DNA of 64,000 bases from Edaphovirga cremea (lineage in GTDB: Bacteria > Pseudomonadota > Gammaproteobacteria > Enterobacterales > Enterobacteriaceae), in the NCBI RefSeq assembly GCF_003332275.1, contig NZ_QOVA01000003.1, positions 186,001 to 250,000 of the forward strand. Reading direction: 5' to 3'. Positions 49,729 through 59,421 of the stretch are shown here, in pieces. The position numbers were made by a program, and so were the translations under genes. The notes beneath the pieces were generated by a model, which saw only the letters and a program-made list of their open reading frames with translations, did not search any database and was not told the origin of the DNA. Position 1 is the first letter of the stretch, and each line of letters begins with the position of its first letter.

Positions 49729-50508
49729 ATGACCGATTTAACCGCAGCAGCGCAACGTGCATTGAGTTTGATGGATTTAACGACGTTAAATGATGATGAC
49801 ACCGATGCAAAAGTGATCGCGCTCTGTCATCAGGCAAAAAGTCCAGCAGGCCACACCGCCGCTATCTGTATTTATCCGCGTTTTATCCCTATCGCCCGTA
49901 AAACTCTGCGCGAGCAGGGAACGCCGGATATCCGCATTGCCACCGTGACCAACTTTCCGCATGGCAATGACGACATCGACATTGCGCTGGCCGAAACCCG
50001 CGCAGCCATTGCCTACGGCGCTGATGAAGTCGACGTGGTATTCCCATACCGCGCACTGATGGCCGGAAACGAGCAAATTGGTTTTGATCTGGTTTCACGC
50101 TGCAAGCAAGCCTGTGCCGAGGCCGGTATTCTGCTGAAAGTGATCATTGAAACCGGCGAGTTGAAGCAAGCCGATCTGATTCGTAAAGCATCTGAAATCT
50201 CCATTAAAGCGGGTGCAGATTTCATCAAAACCTCCACGGGTAAAGTTCCGGTTAACGCCACGCTGGAAAGCGCAGAGTTAATGATCTCTGTGATTCATGA
50301 CATGGGCGTAGGCGAAAAAGTCGGTTTCAAACCCGCGGGTGGTGTTCGTACCGCTGAAGACGCAGCACAATTCCTGCAACTTGCCGACCGTATCATGGGC
50401 GAGGGTTGGGCCGATGCCCGTCACTTCCGTTTTGGTGCCTCCAGCCTGTTGGCGAGCCTGCTGAATACGCTCGGACACAAAACTGAAAAATCCGGTAGCG
50501 GTTACTGA
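49729..50508 (+). CDS. deoC: Deoxyribose-phosphate aldolase
   Basis: Cleaves 2-deoxyribose 5-phosphate to glyceraldehyde 3-phosphate and acetaldehyde. 259 residues, equal to E. coli, with Schiff-base Lys167 in FIKTSTGK (165-172), Asp102 in DEVDVVF and Lys201 in [11 protein letters not shown]. The ATG at 49729 follows GGAGAG. First gene of deoCABD. Confidence 0.97.
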   Translation: MTDLTAAAQRALSLMDLTTLNDDDTDAKVIALCHQAKSPAGHTAAICIYPRFIPIARKTLREQGTPDIRIATVTNFPHGNDDIDIALAETRAAIAYGADEVDVVFPYRALMAGNEQIGFDLVSRCKQACAEAGILLKVIIETGELKQADLIRKASEISIKAGADFIKTSTGKVPVNATLESAELMISVIHDMGVGEKVGFKPAGGVRTAEDAAQFLQLADRIMGEGWADARHFRFGASSLLASLLNTLGHKTEKSGSGY

Positions 50509-50518
50509 TATCACTCGG

Positions 50519-50549
50519 CGATCGGGCAGATTCGTCTGACCGATCGCGT
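50519..50549. repeat. Hairpin in the deoC-deoA gap
   Basis: GCGATCGG/CCGATCGC, a perfect 8-bp stem, lies 11 bases after the deoC stop and about 36 bases before deoA. No T-run follows. It may tune deoA expression or stabilise upstream mRNA. Confidence 0.55.
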
Positions 50550-50584
50550 TGTATCCTACATTTAGTCAAGCAGGGGGATATACC

Positions 50585-51907
50585 TTGTTCCTGGCACAAG
50601 AAATAATCCGTAAAAAACGCGATGGACATCCGATAAGCGAAGAAGAAATTCGATTCTTTATCAATGGCATTCGTGACAATCAAGTTTCAGAAGGTCAGAT
50701 CGCTGCACTGGCGATGACCATCTATTTCCACGATATGACCATGCCGGAGCGTGTAGCGCTCACTATGGCGATGCGTGATTCAGGTACGGTACTGGACTGG
50801 AAATCATTGAACCTCAATGGCCCAATTGTCGATAAGCATTCGACTGGCGGCGTGGGTGACGTGACGTCATTGATGTTGGGGCCAATGGTCGCTGCATGCG
50901 GTGGATACGTACCGATGATTTCTGGCCGTGGTCTGGGTCACACTGGCGGTACGCTCGATAAACTGGAAGCCATTCCGGGGTTTGATATTTTCCCTGATGA
51001 TGAGGCATTCCGTAAGATTATTAAAGAAGTGGGTGTGGCTATTATCGGCCAGACCAGCTCTCTTGCCCCGGCAGACAAACGTTTTTACGCCACGCGCGAT
51101 ATCACGGCGACAGTCGACTCCATTGCGTTGATCACTGCATCCATTCTGGCCAAGAAATTGGCTGAAGGATTGGATGCGCTGGTGATGGACGTGAAAGTCG
51201 GTTCGGGGGCTTTTATGCCGACTTACCAACTTTCAGAAGATCTGGCGCAGGCGATTGTTGGCGTGGCGAATGGCGCGGGCTGTAAAACCACGGCGTTGCT
51301 CACCGACATGAATCAGGTGCTGGCATCCAGTGCCGGGAATGCGGTTGAAGTGCGTGAGGCGGTACGCTTCCTGACCGGTGAATACCGTAATCCGCGCCTG
51401 TTTGAAGTGACGATGGCGCTGTGCGTGGAGATGCTGCTGTCCGGCAAACTGGCGGATAACGACGCCGATGCCCGCCGCAAGCTGCAGGCTGTACTGGACA
51501 ACGGTAAAGCCGCAGAAATTTTTGGTCGTATGGTTGCCGCGCAGCGCGGGCCAAATGACTTTATGGAGAACTATGACCGTTATCTGCCATCGGCGACGCT
51601 GACAAAACCTGTCTATGCCGAGCAGAAGGGGTTTGTCAGCGCCATGGATACCCGTGAGTTGGGTATGGTGGTGGTGGCGATGGGGGGCGGACGCCGCCGT
51701 GCCAGTGATTCCATAGATTACAGCGTAGGTCTTACCCAGGTAGCGCGTCTCGGCGATAAAGTCGATACCCAGCAGCCACTGGCGATGATTCATGCCAACA
51801 GTGAAGAGAGCTGGCAACAGGCTGCTGATGCAGTCCGTGCCGCAATCGTGCTGAGTGATGCGATACCTGAAGCAACGCCGGTGGTCTACCGCCGCGTGAG
51901 CGAATAA
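50585..51907 (+). CDS. deoA: Thymidine phosphorylase
   Basis: Thymidine + phosphate to thymine + deoxyribose 1-phosphate. 440 residues, equal to E. coli. The TTG start at 50585 gives (M)[13 protein letters not shown], the E. coli N-terminus, with AGGGGG eight bases upstream; E. coli deoA also uses TTG as I recall. Phosphate-binding KHSTGGVGD (about 84-92) and [16 protein letters not shown] are intact. Confidence 0.96.
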   Translation: MFLAQEIIRKKRDGHPISEEEIRFFINGIRDNQVSEGQIAALAMTIYFHDMTMPERVALTMAMRDSGTVLDWKSLNLNGPIVDKHSTGGVGDVTSLMLGPMVAACGGYVPMISGRGLGHTGGTLDKLEAIPGFDIFPDDEAFRKIIKEVGVAIIGQTSSLAPADKRFYATRDITATVDSIALITASILAKKLAEGLDALVMDVKVGSGAFMPTYQLSEDLAQAIVGVANGAGCKTTALLTDMNQVLASSAGNAVEVREAVRFLTGEYRNPRLFEVTMALCVEMLLSGKLADNDADARRKLQAVLDNGKAAEIFGRMVAAQRGPNDFMENYDRYLPSATLTKPVYAEQKGFVSAMDTRELGMVVVAMGGGRRRASDSIDYSVGLTQVARLGDKVDTQQPLAMIHANSEESWQQAADAVRAAIVLSDAIPEATPVVYRRVSE

Positions 51908-51990
51908 CCGTCATAATGCAGCGAAAGCGAATCAGGGGCGGCAGGGTATGATTGCCGTTCCCAACGCGTGAAAACACGTAGGAGAGCAAG

Positions 51991-53214
51991 ATGAAACGTA
52001 CATTTATTATGGTGTTGGACTCTTTTGGGATTGGCGCAAGCGAAGATGCCGAGCGCTTTGGTGACAAAGGTTCTGACACGCTGGGCCATATTGCCGAACA
52101 ATGCGCGAAAGGTAATGCGAACATTGGACGTGAAGGCCCGCTGCATCTGCCGAACCTGAGTCGTCTTGGTCTGGGTAAAGCTGCAGAAGAATCGACCGGT
52201 AAGTTCCCTGAAGGTCTGGATAAAAATGCCGACATTATCGGTGCCTATGCTTATGCCAGTGAATTGTCCTCGGGTAAAGATACTCCTTCCGGCCACTGGG
52301 AAATTGCGGGCGTCCCCGTTCTGTTCGACTGGGGCTACTTCAGCGATGAACACAACAGCTTCCCGCAGGAGTTGCTGGATAAATTGGTGAAGCGCGCCAA
52401 TTTGCCTGGCTATCTCGGTAACTGCCACTCCTCGGGTACGGTTATTCTCGATCAACTGGGCGAAGAGCATATGAAAACCGGCAAGCCGATTTTCTATACC
52501 TCTGCCGACTCCGTGTTCCAAATCGCCTGTCATGAAGAGACTTTCGGCCTCGATCGTCTGTATGAACTGTGCGAAATCGCCCGGGAAGAGTTGACGGAAG
52601 GGGGCTATAACATTGGCCGCGTCATCGCTCGTCCGTTCCTGGGCAACAAGCCAGGGGAATTCGAGCGTACCGGTAACCGCCACGATCTCGCCGTTGAACC
52701 ACCGGCGCCCACCGTACTGAAAAAACTGGTGAAAGAGAAGGGCGGGGAAGTGGTTTCCGTAGGTAAAATCGCCGATATCTATGCGCACGTTGGTATTACG
52801 CAGAAAGTGAAAGCCACGGGACTGGATGCCTTGTTTGATGCAACCATTCAGGAAATGAAGAAAGCCGGTGACAAAACCATCGTGTTCGCTAACTTTGTTG
52901 ATTTTGACTCTTCCTACGGTCACCGTCGTGACGTGGCCGGTTATGCTGCCGCGCTGGAGTTATTCGATCGCCGCTTGCCGGAGTTGATGGCGCTGGTCGG
53001 TGAAGATGATATTCTGATCCTGACCGCTGACCATGGTTGCGACCCGACCTGGCCCGGCACCGATCACACCCGTGAGCACATTCCGGTACTGATCTATGGC
53101 CCGAAAGTAAAACCGGGTTCACGGGGTCACCGTGATACCTTTGCCGATATCGGGCAGACCGTTGCCAGCTACTTTGATCTGTCCCCGATGGATTACGGTA
53201 AATCCATGCTGTAA
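51991..53214 (+). CDS. deoB: Phosphopentomutase
   Basis: Interconverts (deoxy)ribose 1- and 5-phosphates, feeding DeoC. 407 residues (as in E. coli) of the alkaline phosphatase-like metalloenzyme superfamily: [24 protein letters not shown] (metal and phospho-threonine region) and the C-terminal [21 protein letters not shown] metal ligands. The ATG follows AGGAGAGCAAG. Confidence 0.97.
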   Translation: MKRTFIMVLDSFGIGASEDAERFGDKGSDTLGHIAEQCAKGNANIGREGPLHLPNLSRLGLGKAAEESTGKFPEGLDKNADIIGAYAYASELSSGKDTPSGHWEIAGVPVLFDWGYFSDEHNSFPQELLDKLVKRANLPGYLGNCHSSGTVILDQLGEEHMKTGKPIFYTSADSVFQIACHEETFGLDRLYELCEIAREELTEGGYNIGRVIARPFLGNKPGEFERTGNRHDLAVEPPAPTVLKKLVKEKGGEVVSVGKIADIYAHVGITQKVKATGLDALFDATIQEMKKAGDKTIVFANFVDFDSSYGHRRDVAGYAAALELFDRRLPELMALVGEDDILILTADHGCDPTWPGTDHTREHIPVLIYGPKVKPGSRGHRDTFADIGQTVASYFDLSPMDYGKSML

Positions 53215-53221
53215 ATATTTT

Positions 53222-53253
53222 GCCAGCGCTGGTCAGCTTACGGCTGGCGCTGG
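53222..53253. repeat. Hairpin in the deoB-deoD gap
   Basis: CCAGCG...CGCTGG with further internal pairing (CCAGCGCTGG is itself palindromic), between deoB and deoD. No T-run, so probably an internal mRNA structure. Confidence 0.5.
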
Positions 53254-53299
53254 GTTCTGATTCTTGTGATTAATACAGATAACCAATAAGGAACCGATT

Positions 53300-54019
53300 A
53301 TGGCTACGCCACATATCAATGCGGAGATGGGTGATTTTGCTGACGTGGTATTGATGCCGGGCGACCCGCTGCGTGCCAAATTCATTGCAGAAACATTTTT
53401 GCAGGATGTCCGTGAAGTCAATAACGTGCGCGGTATGCTGGGTTTTACTGGAACCTATAAAGGCCGTAAGATCTCTGTGATGGGCCACGGCATGGGTATT
53501 CCTTCCTGCTCGATCTATACCAAAGAATTGATTACCGAATTCGGCGTGAAAAAAATCATCCGCGTCGGTTCATGTGGTGCAGTGCGCAGTGATGTAAAGT
53601 TGCGTGATGTTGTTATCGGTATGGGCGCGTGCACCGACTCTAAAGTCAACCGTATGCGCTTCAAGGACCATGATTACGCGGCTATCGCTGATTTTGATAT
53701 GGTGCGCAATGCCGTTGATGCGGCAAAAGCCAAAGGCATTCCGGCGCGCGTCGGTAACCTGTTCTCCGCAGACCTGTTCTATACGCCCGATCCGCAAATG
53801 TTCGACGTAATGGAAAAATACGGCATTCTGGGTGTGGAAATGGAAGCTGCCGGTATTTATGGCGTTGCGGCAGAGTTCGGTGCCAAAGCCCTGACAATCT
53901 GTACCGTTTCTGACCATATCCGTACCCATGAGCAGACCACGGCAGAAGAGCGCCAAAATACGTTTAACGAAATGATTGAGATCGCACTGGAATCCGTTCT
54001 GTTGGGCGACCAGGAATAA
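53300..54019 (+). CDS. deoD: Purine-nucleoside phosphorylase
   Basis: Phosphorolysis of purine (deoxy)nucleosides. 239-residue hexameric PNP. Start [48 protein letters not shown] and [13 protein letters not shown] are the phosphate and ribose sites; Asp in [16 protein letters not shown] is the base-protonating residue region. Last gene of deoCABD. Confidence 0.97.
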   Translation: MATPHINAEMGDFADVVLMPGDPLRAKFIAETFLQDVREVNNVRGMLGFTGTYKGRKISVMGHGMGIPSCSIYTKELITEFGVKKIIRVGSCGAVRSDVKLRDVVIGMGACTDSKVNRMRFKDHDYAAIADFDMVRNAVDAAKAKGIPARVGNLFSADLFYTPDPQMFDVMEKYGILGVEMEAAGIYGVAAEFGAKALTICTVSDHIRTHEQTTAEERQNTFNEMIEIALESVLLGDQE

Positions 54020-54030
54020 TCTTTTCTGTG

Positions 54031-54080
54031 AAAAAGAACGGGCGTGCCGTTAAAAATTTATAACGATGCGCCCGTTTTTC
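54031..54080. terminator. Bidirectional terminator between deoD and ytjB
   Basis: AACGGGCG (near 54037-54044) pairs with CGCCCGTT (near 54069-54076), flanked by AAAAAG and TTTTTC. It ends the deo operon and the convergent ytjB gene. Confidence 0.82.
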
Positions 54081-54109
54081 TTTTATGTTCCCCGCGCGGA
54101 GCCGTTCTT

Positions 54110-54805
54110 TTACGCTTTATCCTTCCCCGTCTCATTTTCTTGCGGTTTATCTTCCCCACTCTCCTCATTGTCGCTATCTTCTTCCTTGAGCGGAGTACTG
54201 GCCGTCAGCAGGAAGGGAGATTGTTGCCAGCGACTGCGGCGATGCTGTAATAATGTGCGGGCGAGAATGATACCGATAGCCAGTGCCAGCAGAATCATCA
54301 GGCGCAACAGATTGGTGGTGTTATCCACCTGCTTGGCTTCTGTACCCAGCACGTGCGTGTCCAGGGTGATACGTAAAAAACCACTCGGACCCTCTTTATC
54401 TTCAATGGGTTGCACGATCTGGTGATTGAAATAGCTGCCTGCCCGCTTACCGTCCAGCGCCAACCGATCGCGTATAGCCACATTTTCACCGGCGTGCGCC
54501 ACCAGTGACCCATCCAACTGGTAAACACTGGCATCGAGAATGCGGCTGTGTTCGGTAAGATGGCCGAGGATCTCGCTGATTTTTTCGCTGTCGATGTTTT
54601 CTTCATCACTGTTCATCAAAGGAACCAGCGAGAAAGAGACCTGACGCGCGAGCGTCTGCGCCAATTCTTCTACCTGTTCTGAACGGGCGAGTTGATGGCT
54701 GAGGCTGAAATAGGACGCTCCCTGCATTAATACAACTAATAATGCCAGACAAATCAGGGCAATAGCTGTCCTATGCAATCGGAATTTTGTTTTTGCCCGT
54801 GCCAT
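54110..54805 (-). CDS. ytjB: Membrane protein YtjB (Smp)
   Basis: 231 residues with an N-terminal helix (about 12-34), a periplasmic domain (about 35-160) with the DASVYQLDGSLVAHAGE segment, a second helix (about 165-185) and a very acidic, charged C-terminal tail. Matches the SMP/YtjB family found upstream of and divergent from serB in enterobacteria, as here. Function unknown. Confidence 0.9.
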   Translation of the reverse strand: MARAKTKFRLHRTAIALICLALLVVLMQGASYFSLSHQLARSEQVEELAQTLARQVSFSLVPLMNSDEENIDSEKISEILGHLTEHSRILDASVYQLDGSLVAHAGENVAIRDRLALDGKRAGSYFNHQIVQPIEDKEGPSGFLRITLDTHVLGTEAKQVDNTTNLLRLMILLALAIGIILARTLLQHRRSRWQQSPFLLTASTPLKEEDSDNEESGEDKPQENETGKDKA

Positions 54806-54915
54806 GCCGCATCCTTAGGAATTTTGATGACTTTATGTTGCCAGAAGCAATAGCGATAGGATAGCTTGATGCGGCGTTTTATGATGGCGAATCTGCACCA
54901 CAACAGGAGCTAATA

Positions 54916-55884
54916 ATGTCTAAGAGTCTGACCTATTGCGATCTTCCCGCGGAGATCTATCAATGGCCGGGTCTTCCCCTTTCGCTGAGTGGCGATGAAG
55001 TTATGCCACTGGATTATTGGGCTGGTCATACCGGTTGGCTATTGTATGGCAGAACGCTCGATAAAGAATGTATTACCCGTTTTCAACTCCGGTTGGGCAC
55101 TGCGTTGGTGATCGTCAGCGCCTGGTGCGTTGAGGACTATCAGGTTGTTCGTTTGGCGGGCTCGCTCAACGATCATATCATTGCGCTGGCGAATGAATAC
55201 AGTCTGGACGTTGCCCCGCTCGGTAAAGTTCCGCATATGCGCACACCGGGTCTGCTGGTGATGGATATGGACTCTACTGCCATCCAGATCGAATGCATTG
55301 ATGAAATTGCCAAGCTGGCGGGTGTAGGCGAGCAAGTGGCGGAAGTCACGGAAAGGGCGATGCGCGGTGAACTCGATTTCGCTGCCAGCCTGCGCCAACG
55401 CGTCGGGACACTGAAAGGGGCCGATGCCGCGATTTTACAGCAGGTACGCGATGGTTTACCGCTCATGCCAGGCTTGACGACGCTGGTGAGTAAATTACAA
55501 GAACTCGATTGGCACGTTGCCATTGCCTCCGGCGGATTCACCTATTATGCCGAATACTTGCGTGACAAATTAAATCTGGTTGCCGTGGCAGCCAATGAAC
55601 TGGGAATTGTTGATGGCAAACTGACGGGTGAAGTCATTGGCCCGATTGTCGATGCCCAATACAAAGCCGATACGCTGCTGCAACTCGCCCAGCAACTGGA
55701 TATTCCTATTGAGCAGACGGTAGCGATAGGTGACGGAGCCAACGATCTGAAAATGATGGCTGTTGCCGGGCTGGGTCTGGCTTTCCACGCGAAGCCAAAA
55801 GTTTACGAGCAGGCGAAAGTGAGTATCCGGCATGCTGATTTGGTTGGGGTCTTGTGCATCCTCAGCGGCAGCCTTCGCGATTAG
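54916..55884 (+). CDS. serB: Phosphoserine phosphatase
   Basis: Last step of serine synthesis. 322 residues, equal to E. coli: an N-terminal ACT-like region and a HAD domain with nucleophile Asp117 and Asp119 (DMDST 117-121), motif II SGGFT and motif III GDGANDLKM. The ATG follows ACAGGAGCTAATA. Followed by a hairpin repeat and the 84-bp tandem array, which separate it from radA. Confidence 0.97.
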   Translation: MSKSLTYCDLPAEIYQWPGLPLSLSGDEVMPLDYWAGHTGWLLYGRTLDKECITRFQLRLGTALVIVSAWCVEDYQVVRLAGSLNDHIIALANEYSLDVAPLGKVPHMRTPGLLVMDMDSTAIQIECIDEIAKLAGVGEQVAEVTERAMRGELDFAASLRQRVGTLKGADAAILQQVRDGLPLMPGLTTLVSKLQELDWHVAIASGGFTYYAEYLRDKLNLVAVAANELGIVDGKLTGEVIGPIVDAQYKADTLLQLAQQLDIPIEQTVAIGDGANDLKMMAVAGLGLAFHAKPKVYEQAKVSIRHADLVGVLCILSGSLRD

Positions 55885-55930
55885 ACGGCATAATACTTAC
55901 AGGCGCGGCACCCTGCTTGCCATTTCAGGT

Positions 55931-56010
55931 GCGGGCAGTGCTCGCATTCCTCATGGACATCAAGTCCATTCCGGATGCTGCGCGCTGGCCGCCCCTGAAC
56001 TGGCTGCGCC
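55931..56010. repeat. Dispersed hairpin repeat, copy C
   Basis: GCGGGCAGTGCTCGCATTCCTCATGGAC, then ...GTCCATTCCGGATGCTGCGCGCTGG..., forming an imperfect long hairpin, with outer TTCAGG/CCTGAA and tip ATGGACATCAAGTCCAT. It starts about 45 bases after serB. Clearly related to the copies after prfC and nadR. Confidence 0.72.
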
Positions 56011-56094
56011 TGGTTTGCGCGTTTTGGCTGTGGGTTTTTTAAATAATCCCACTAGTCATCTGTTCTCACATTTTAGGGGGAGCGCAGGGATGAG

Positions 56095-56400
56095 GTTCCC
56101 GGAGGGATGCCTCGCCCGGCGGTAGACCCGTGTATCTCGGACTGGCACTAATCGTTTTGTCGTGAAGCAGATATGCAAGTTCCCGGAGGGATGCCTCGCC
56201 CGGCGGTAGACCCGTGTATCTCGGGTTATCACTAATTGTGTTGTCGTGAAGCAGACATGCAAGTTCCCGGAGGGACGCCTCGCCCGGCGGTAGACCCGTG
56301 TATCTCGGACTGGCACTAATCGTTTTGTCGTGAAGCAGATATGCAAGTTCCCGGAGGGACGCTTCGCCGGCGGTAGACCCGTGTATCTCGGGTTATCACC
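56095..56400. repeat. 84-bp tandem repeat array (about 3.6 units, ABAB pattern)
   Basis: GTTCCCGGAGGG recurs at 56095, 56179, 56263 and 56347, an exact 84-base period. Units 1 and 3 share the spacer CTCGGACTGGCACTAATCG, and units 2 and 4 share CTCGGGTTATCAC, so the array looks like a duplicated 168-base dimer. Unit 4 is cut after about 54 bases. Each unit has G+C-rich complementary segments. Because 84 is divisible by 3, a 131-codon minus-strand frame stays open through it, but it has no ribosome site. Confidence 0.9.
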
Positions 56401-56491
56401 GATCAATATTGACCTGTCTTTGCTTTGTCCTTCCCTGTCTGTAGAATTCATTCTGTCTGGGCGATTCCCGCCCCTCGTATTGAGGTAAGTT

Positions 56492-57877
56492 GTGGCAAAA
56501 GCAGCAAAGCGCGCGTTTGTGTGTAATGAATGTGGGGCCGATTATCCACGCTGGCAGGGGCAGTGCACCGCCTGCAATGCCTGGAATACCATTACTGAAG
56601 TGCGTTTGGCCGCCGCATCCTCTTCGTCTGCTCGTACTGAGCGTTTCAGCGGGTACGCCGGTGATGCGGGCGTCAGTCGGGTGCAGAAACTTTCTGACAT
56701 CAGTCTGGATGAGTTACCGCGTTTCTCCACCGGATTTAAAGAATTTGACCGCGTACTGGGCGGCGGCGTTGTGCCTGGCAGTGCGATCCTGATCGGTGGC
56801 AGCCCCGGTGCCGGTAAAAGTACGCTGTTGTTGCAGGTCTTGTGCAAACTCTCTGCACAGATGAAAACCCTGTATGTCACCGGGGAAGAATCGCTGCAAC
56901 AGGTGGCGATGCGTGCTCATCGACTCGGGCTACCAACGCCCAACCTCAATATGCTGTCGGAAACCAGCATTGAGCAGATCTGCCTGATTGCCGAGCAGGA
57001 ACAACCCAAACTGATGGTCATCGACTCCATTCAGGTCATGCATATGGCGGATGTCCAATCCTCGCCCGGCAGCGTGGCGCAGGTCCGTGAAACAGCAGCC
57101 TACCTGACGCGCTTTGCCAAAACACGCGGCGTGGCCATTATCATGGTGGGTCACGTCACCAAAGATGGATCACTGGCAGGACCGAAGGTGCTTGAGCACT
57201 GTATCGACTGTTCGGTGCTGTTGGATGGTGATGCAGACTCCCGTTTCCGCACGCTGCGCAGCCATAAGAACCGCTTCGGTGCGGTGAATGAGCTGGGAGT
57301 TTTCGCCATGACTGAACAGGGATTGCGTGAAATCAGTAATCCTTCCGCTATTTTCCTGAGCCGTGGTGATGAAGTGATGTCCGGCAGTTCGGTGATGGTG
57401 GTCTGGGAAGGTACGCGTCCGCTGCTGGTCGAGATCCAGGCACTGGTGGATCACTCAATGATGGCGAATCCGCGTCGGGTGACCGTTGGTCTGGAACAGA
57501 ACAGGCTGGCGCTGTTGCTGGCGGTATTGCATCGTCACGGCGGTTTGCAGATGTCCGATCAGGACGTCTTTGTGAATGTTGTTGGGGGTGTCAAAGTCAC
57601 CGAGACCAGCGCCGATTTGGCGCTGCTGTTGGCGTTGGTGTCCAGTTTGCGCGATCGCCCGCTACCGCAGGATCTGGTGGTCTTTGGTGAAGTCGGGCTT
57701 TCAGGCGAAATTCGTCCGGTGCCAAGCGGTCAGGAACGTATTTCGGAAGCCAGCAAGCACGGCTTTAAACGCGCCATTGTCCCTCATGCCAATGTGCCTA
57801 AAAAAATGCCGACCAATATGCAGGTTTTTGGGGTGAAGAAATTGGCCGATGCATTGGCAGTCCTCGAAGATCTATGA
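56492..57877 (+). CDS. radA: DNA repair protein RadA
   Basis: RecA/DnaB-like ATPase assisting recombination branch migration. 461 residues (E. coli 460). Zinc finger Cys11, Cys14, Cys25, Cys28; Walker A GGSPGAGKST (102-111); KNRFG motif near 255; C-terminal Lon-protease-like domain. The GTG start at 56492 (also GTG in E. coli as I recall) follows TGAGGTAAGTT. Transcription from serB would have to cross the repeats, so a local promoter at 56401-56480 is likely. Confidence 0.96.
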   Translation: MAKAAKRAFVCNECGADYPRWQGQCTACNAWNTITEVRLAAASSSSARTERFSGYAGDAGVSRVQKLSDISLDELPRFSTGFKEFDRVLGGGVVPGSAILIGGSPGAGKSTLLLQVLCKLSAQMKTLYVTGEESLQQVAMRAHRLGLPTPNLNMLSETSIEQICLIAEQEQPKLMVIDSIQVMHMADVQSSPGSVAQVRETAAYLTRFAKTRGVAIIMVGHVTKDGSLAGPKVLEHCIDCSVLLDGDADSRFRTLRSHKNRFGAVNELGVFAMTEQGLREISNPSAIFLSRGDEVMSGSSVMVVWEGTRPLLVEIQALVDHSMMANPRRVTVGLEQNRLALLLAVLHRHGGLQMSDQDVFVNVVGGVKVTETSADLALLLALVSSLRDRPLPQDLVVFGEVGLSGEIRPVPSGQERISEASKHGFKRAIVPHANVPKKMPTNMQVFGVKKLADALAVLEDL

Positions 57878-57914
57878 GTTCAGCTTGTCACTACAACTTT
57901 AACCTGTGATAATT

Positions 57915-57932
57915 TGTTTAGTAAATTAAACA
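57915..57932. promoter_or_regulatory. NadR box upstream of nadR
   Basis: TGTTTA-GTAAAT-TAAACA is a perfect match to the NadR operator TGTTTA-N6-TAAACA. It ends 12 bases before the nadR ATG, next to a GATAAT -10-like hexamer at 57907-57912, so NadR with NAD could repress its own gene. Confidence 0.85.
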
Positions 57933-57944
57933 AGAGGCTTGGCG

Positions 57945-59189
57945 ATGTCGCAGTTCGATTACTTGAAAACAGCCATCAAGCAACAAGGATATACCCTGCA
58001 GCAGGTCGCTGATGCCAGTGGGATGACGAAAGGCTATCTTAGCCAATTGCTTAATGCGAAAATTAAAAGTCCAAGCGCACAGAAACTGGAAGCACTGCAC
58101 CGGTATCTGGAGTTGGAGTTTCCGCGTAGAGTCAAAAAGATCGGGGTGGTGTTTGGTAAATTTTACCCTCTGCACACCGGCCATATTTATCTGATACAGC
58201 GGGCATGCAGTCAGGTCGATGAACTGCATATCATTATGGGCTATGACGAGTCCCGCGATCGCCAATTGTTCGAGAGTAGCTCAATGTCGCAGCAGCCAAC
58301 GATCAGCGATCGTTTACGTTGGCTACTACAGACCTTCAAATATCAGAAAAACATCCGGATTCACGCCTTCAACGAAGAAGGGATGGAGCCTTATCCGCAC
58401 GGTTGGGATGTCTGGGGGCGCGGTATCAAAGCCTTCATGGACGAGAAAGGCATTACGCCGAACACCATCTATACCAGCGAAGAACAGGATGCGCCAAAAT
58501 ACCGTGAGAATCTGGGTATTGAGACGGTACTTATCGATCCCAAACGATCTTTCATGAACATCAGTGGTGGGCAAATCCGTCAGGATCCTTTCCGCTACTG
58601 GGAATATATTCCTACCGAAGTGAAGCCCTTCTTTGTACGTACCGTGGCGGTGTTGGGTGGAGAATCCAGCGGTAAATCCACCCTGGTCAATAAACTGGCC
58701 AACATCTTCAATACATCGAGTGCCTGGGAATATGGCCGCGATTACGTTTTCTCGCATCTTGGTGGGGATGAAATGGCGCTGCAGTATTCCGACTACGACA
58801 AAATCGCCTTGGGGCAAGCAAAGTATGTTGATTTTGCCGTGAAATATGCCAATAAAGTGACCTTTATCGACACCGACTTTGTTACCACCCAGGCTTTCTG
58901 TAAAAAATACGAAGGGCGGGAGCATCCCTTTGTTCAGGCACTGATTGATGAATATCGCTTCGATCTGGTGATCCTGCTGGAAAATAACACGCCTTGGGTA
59001 GCCGATGGTCTGCGTAGTCTCGGCAGTTCAGTGGATCGTTCAGAGTTTCAGGATCTGCTGGTACAAATGCTCAATGAAAACAACATCAAGTTTGTGCACG
59101 TCGAGTCATCTGATTACGATCAGCGCTTCTTGCGTTGTGTGGAGTTGGTGCAGGAAATGCTAGGGGAATCCAGGCCGGTAACGCCTTAG
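57945..59189 (+). CDS. nadR: Trifunctional NAD regulator NadR
   Basis: Transcriptional repressor of NAD genes with NMN adenylyltransferase and ribosylnicotinamide kinase domains. 414 residues from the ATG at 57945 (a TTG two codons upstream is possible). HTH about 1-60 (TLQQVADASGMTKGYLSQLL); NMNAT nucleotide motif GKFYPLHTGH (71-80); ISGGQIRQDPFRYW near 207; kinase Walker A GGESSGKST (238-246). Closely follows E. coli NadR. Confidence 0.97.
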   Translation: MSQFDYLKTAIKQQGYTLQQVADASGMTKGYLSQLLNAKIKSPSAQKLEALHRYLELEFPRRVKKIGVVFGKFYPLHTGHIYLIQRACSQVDELHIIMGYDESRDRQLFESSSMSQQPTISDRLRWLLQTFKYQKNIRIHAFNEEGMEPYPHGWDVWGRGIKAFMDEKGITPNTIYTSEEQDAPKYRENLGIETVLIDPKRSFMNISGGQIRQDPFRYWEYIPTEVKPFFVRTVAVLGGESSGKSTLVNKLANIFNTSSAWEYGRDYVFSHLGGDEMALQYSDYDKIALGQAKYVDFAVKYANKVTFIDTDFVTTQAFCKKYEGREHPFVQALIDEYRFDLVILLENNTPWVADGLRSLGSSVDRSEFQDLLVQMLNENNIKFVHVESSDYDQRFLRCVELVQEMLGESRPVTP

Positions 59190-59229
59190 AACCTATCCCA
59201 TTAGGGCTATTTTATTGGCCATTTTGAAC

Positions 59230-59310
59230 CTGGGCAGTGCTCAGACTCCTCACGTACTGCGTGTACGCTCCGGGTCTTGCGCGCTGTCCGTGTTCAAACT
59301 GTCTGCAACA
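59230..59310. repeat. Dispersed hairpin repeat, copy D
   Basis: TGGGCAGTGCTCAGACTCCT pairs with CGGGTCTTGCGCGCTGTCCG-type right arm. Outer TTGAAC/GTTCAA and tip CGTACTGCGTGTACG complete an 80-nt imperfect hairpin about 40 bases after nadR. Confidence 0.75.
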
Positions 59311-59351
59311 ATAACGCCTACTGGGATTGGCTATTAGTACGTCCAGTAAAC

Positions 59352-59379
59352 AGGCGGGATCTCTCCCGCCTTTGTTTTA
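59352..59379 (+). terminator. Terminator of nadR
   Basis: AGGCGGGA/TCCCGCCT-type stem (7-8 bp, short loop) followed by TTGTTTT, beyond the hairpin repeat and before the convergent oxidoreductase gene. Confidence 0.82.
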
Positions 59380-59416
59380 TAAATACAGTTTTATAAATAC
59401 AGTTTTATAAATACGT
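59375..59416. repeat. 14-bp tandem repeat, about three units
   Basis: TTTTATAAATACAG occurs twice in perfect succession and a third time with its end changed (TTTTATAAATACGT). It lies directly downstream of the convergent quinone oxidoreductase-like gene and the nadR terminator. Confidence 0.85.
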
Positions 59417-59421
59417 TCTTA

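Noticed and set aside
51886-52923. 345-codon minus-strand frame opposite deoB
   Set aside because: Antisense shadow of deoB, which matches its family from end to end.
56056-56451. 131-codon minus-strand frame with a 28-residue internal repeat through the 84-bp array
   Set aside because: The open frame follows from the 84-base period (divisible by 3). There is no ribosome site or known domain, so I treat it as a repeat array; it would deserve reconsideration if translation were shown.
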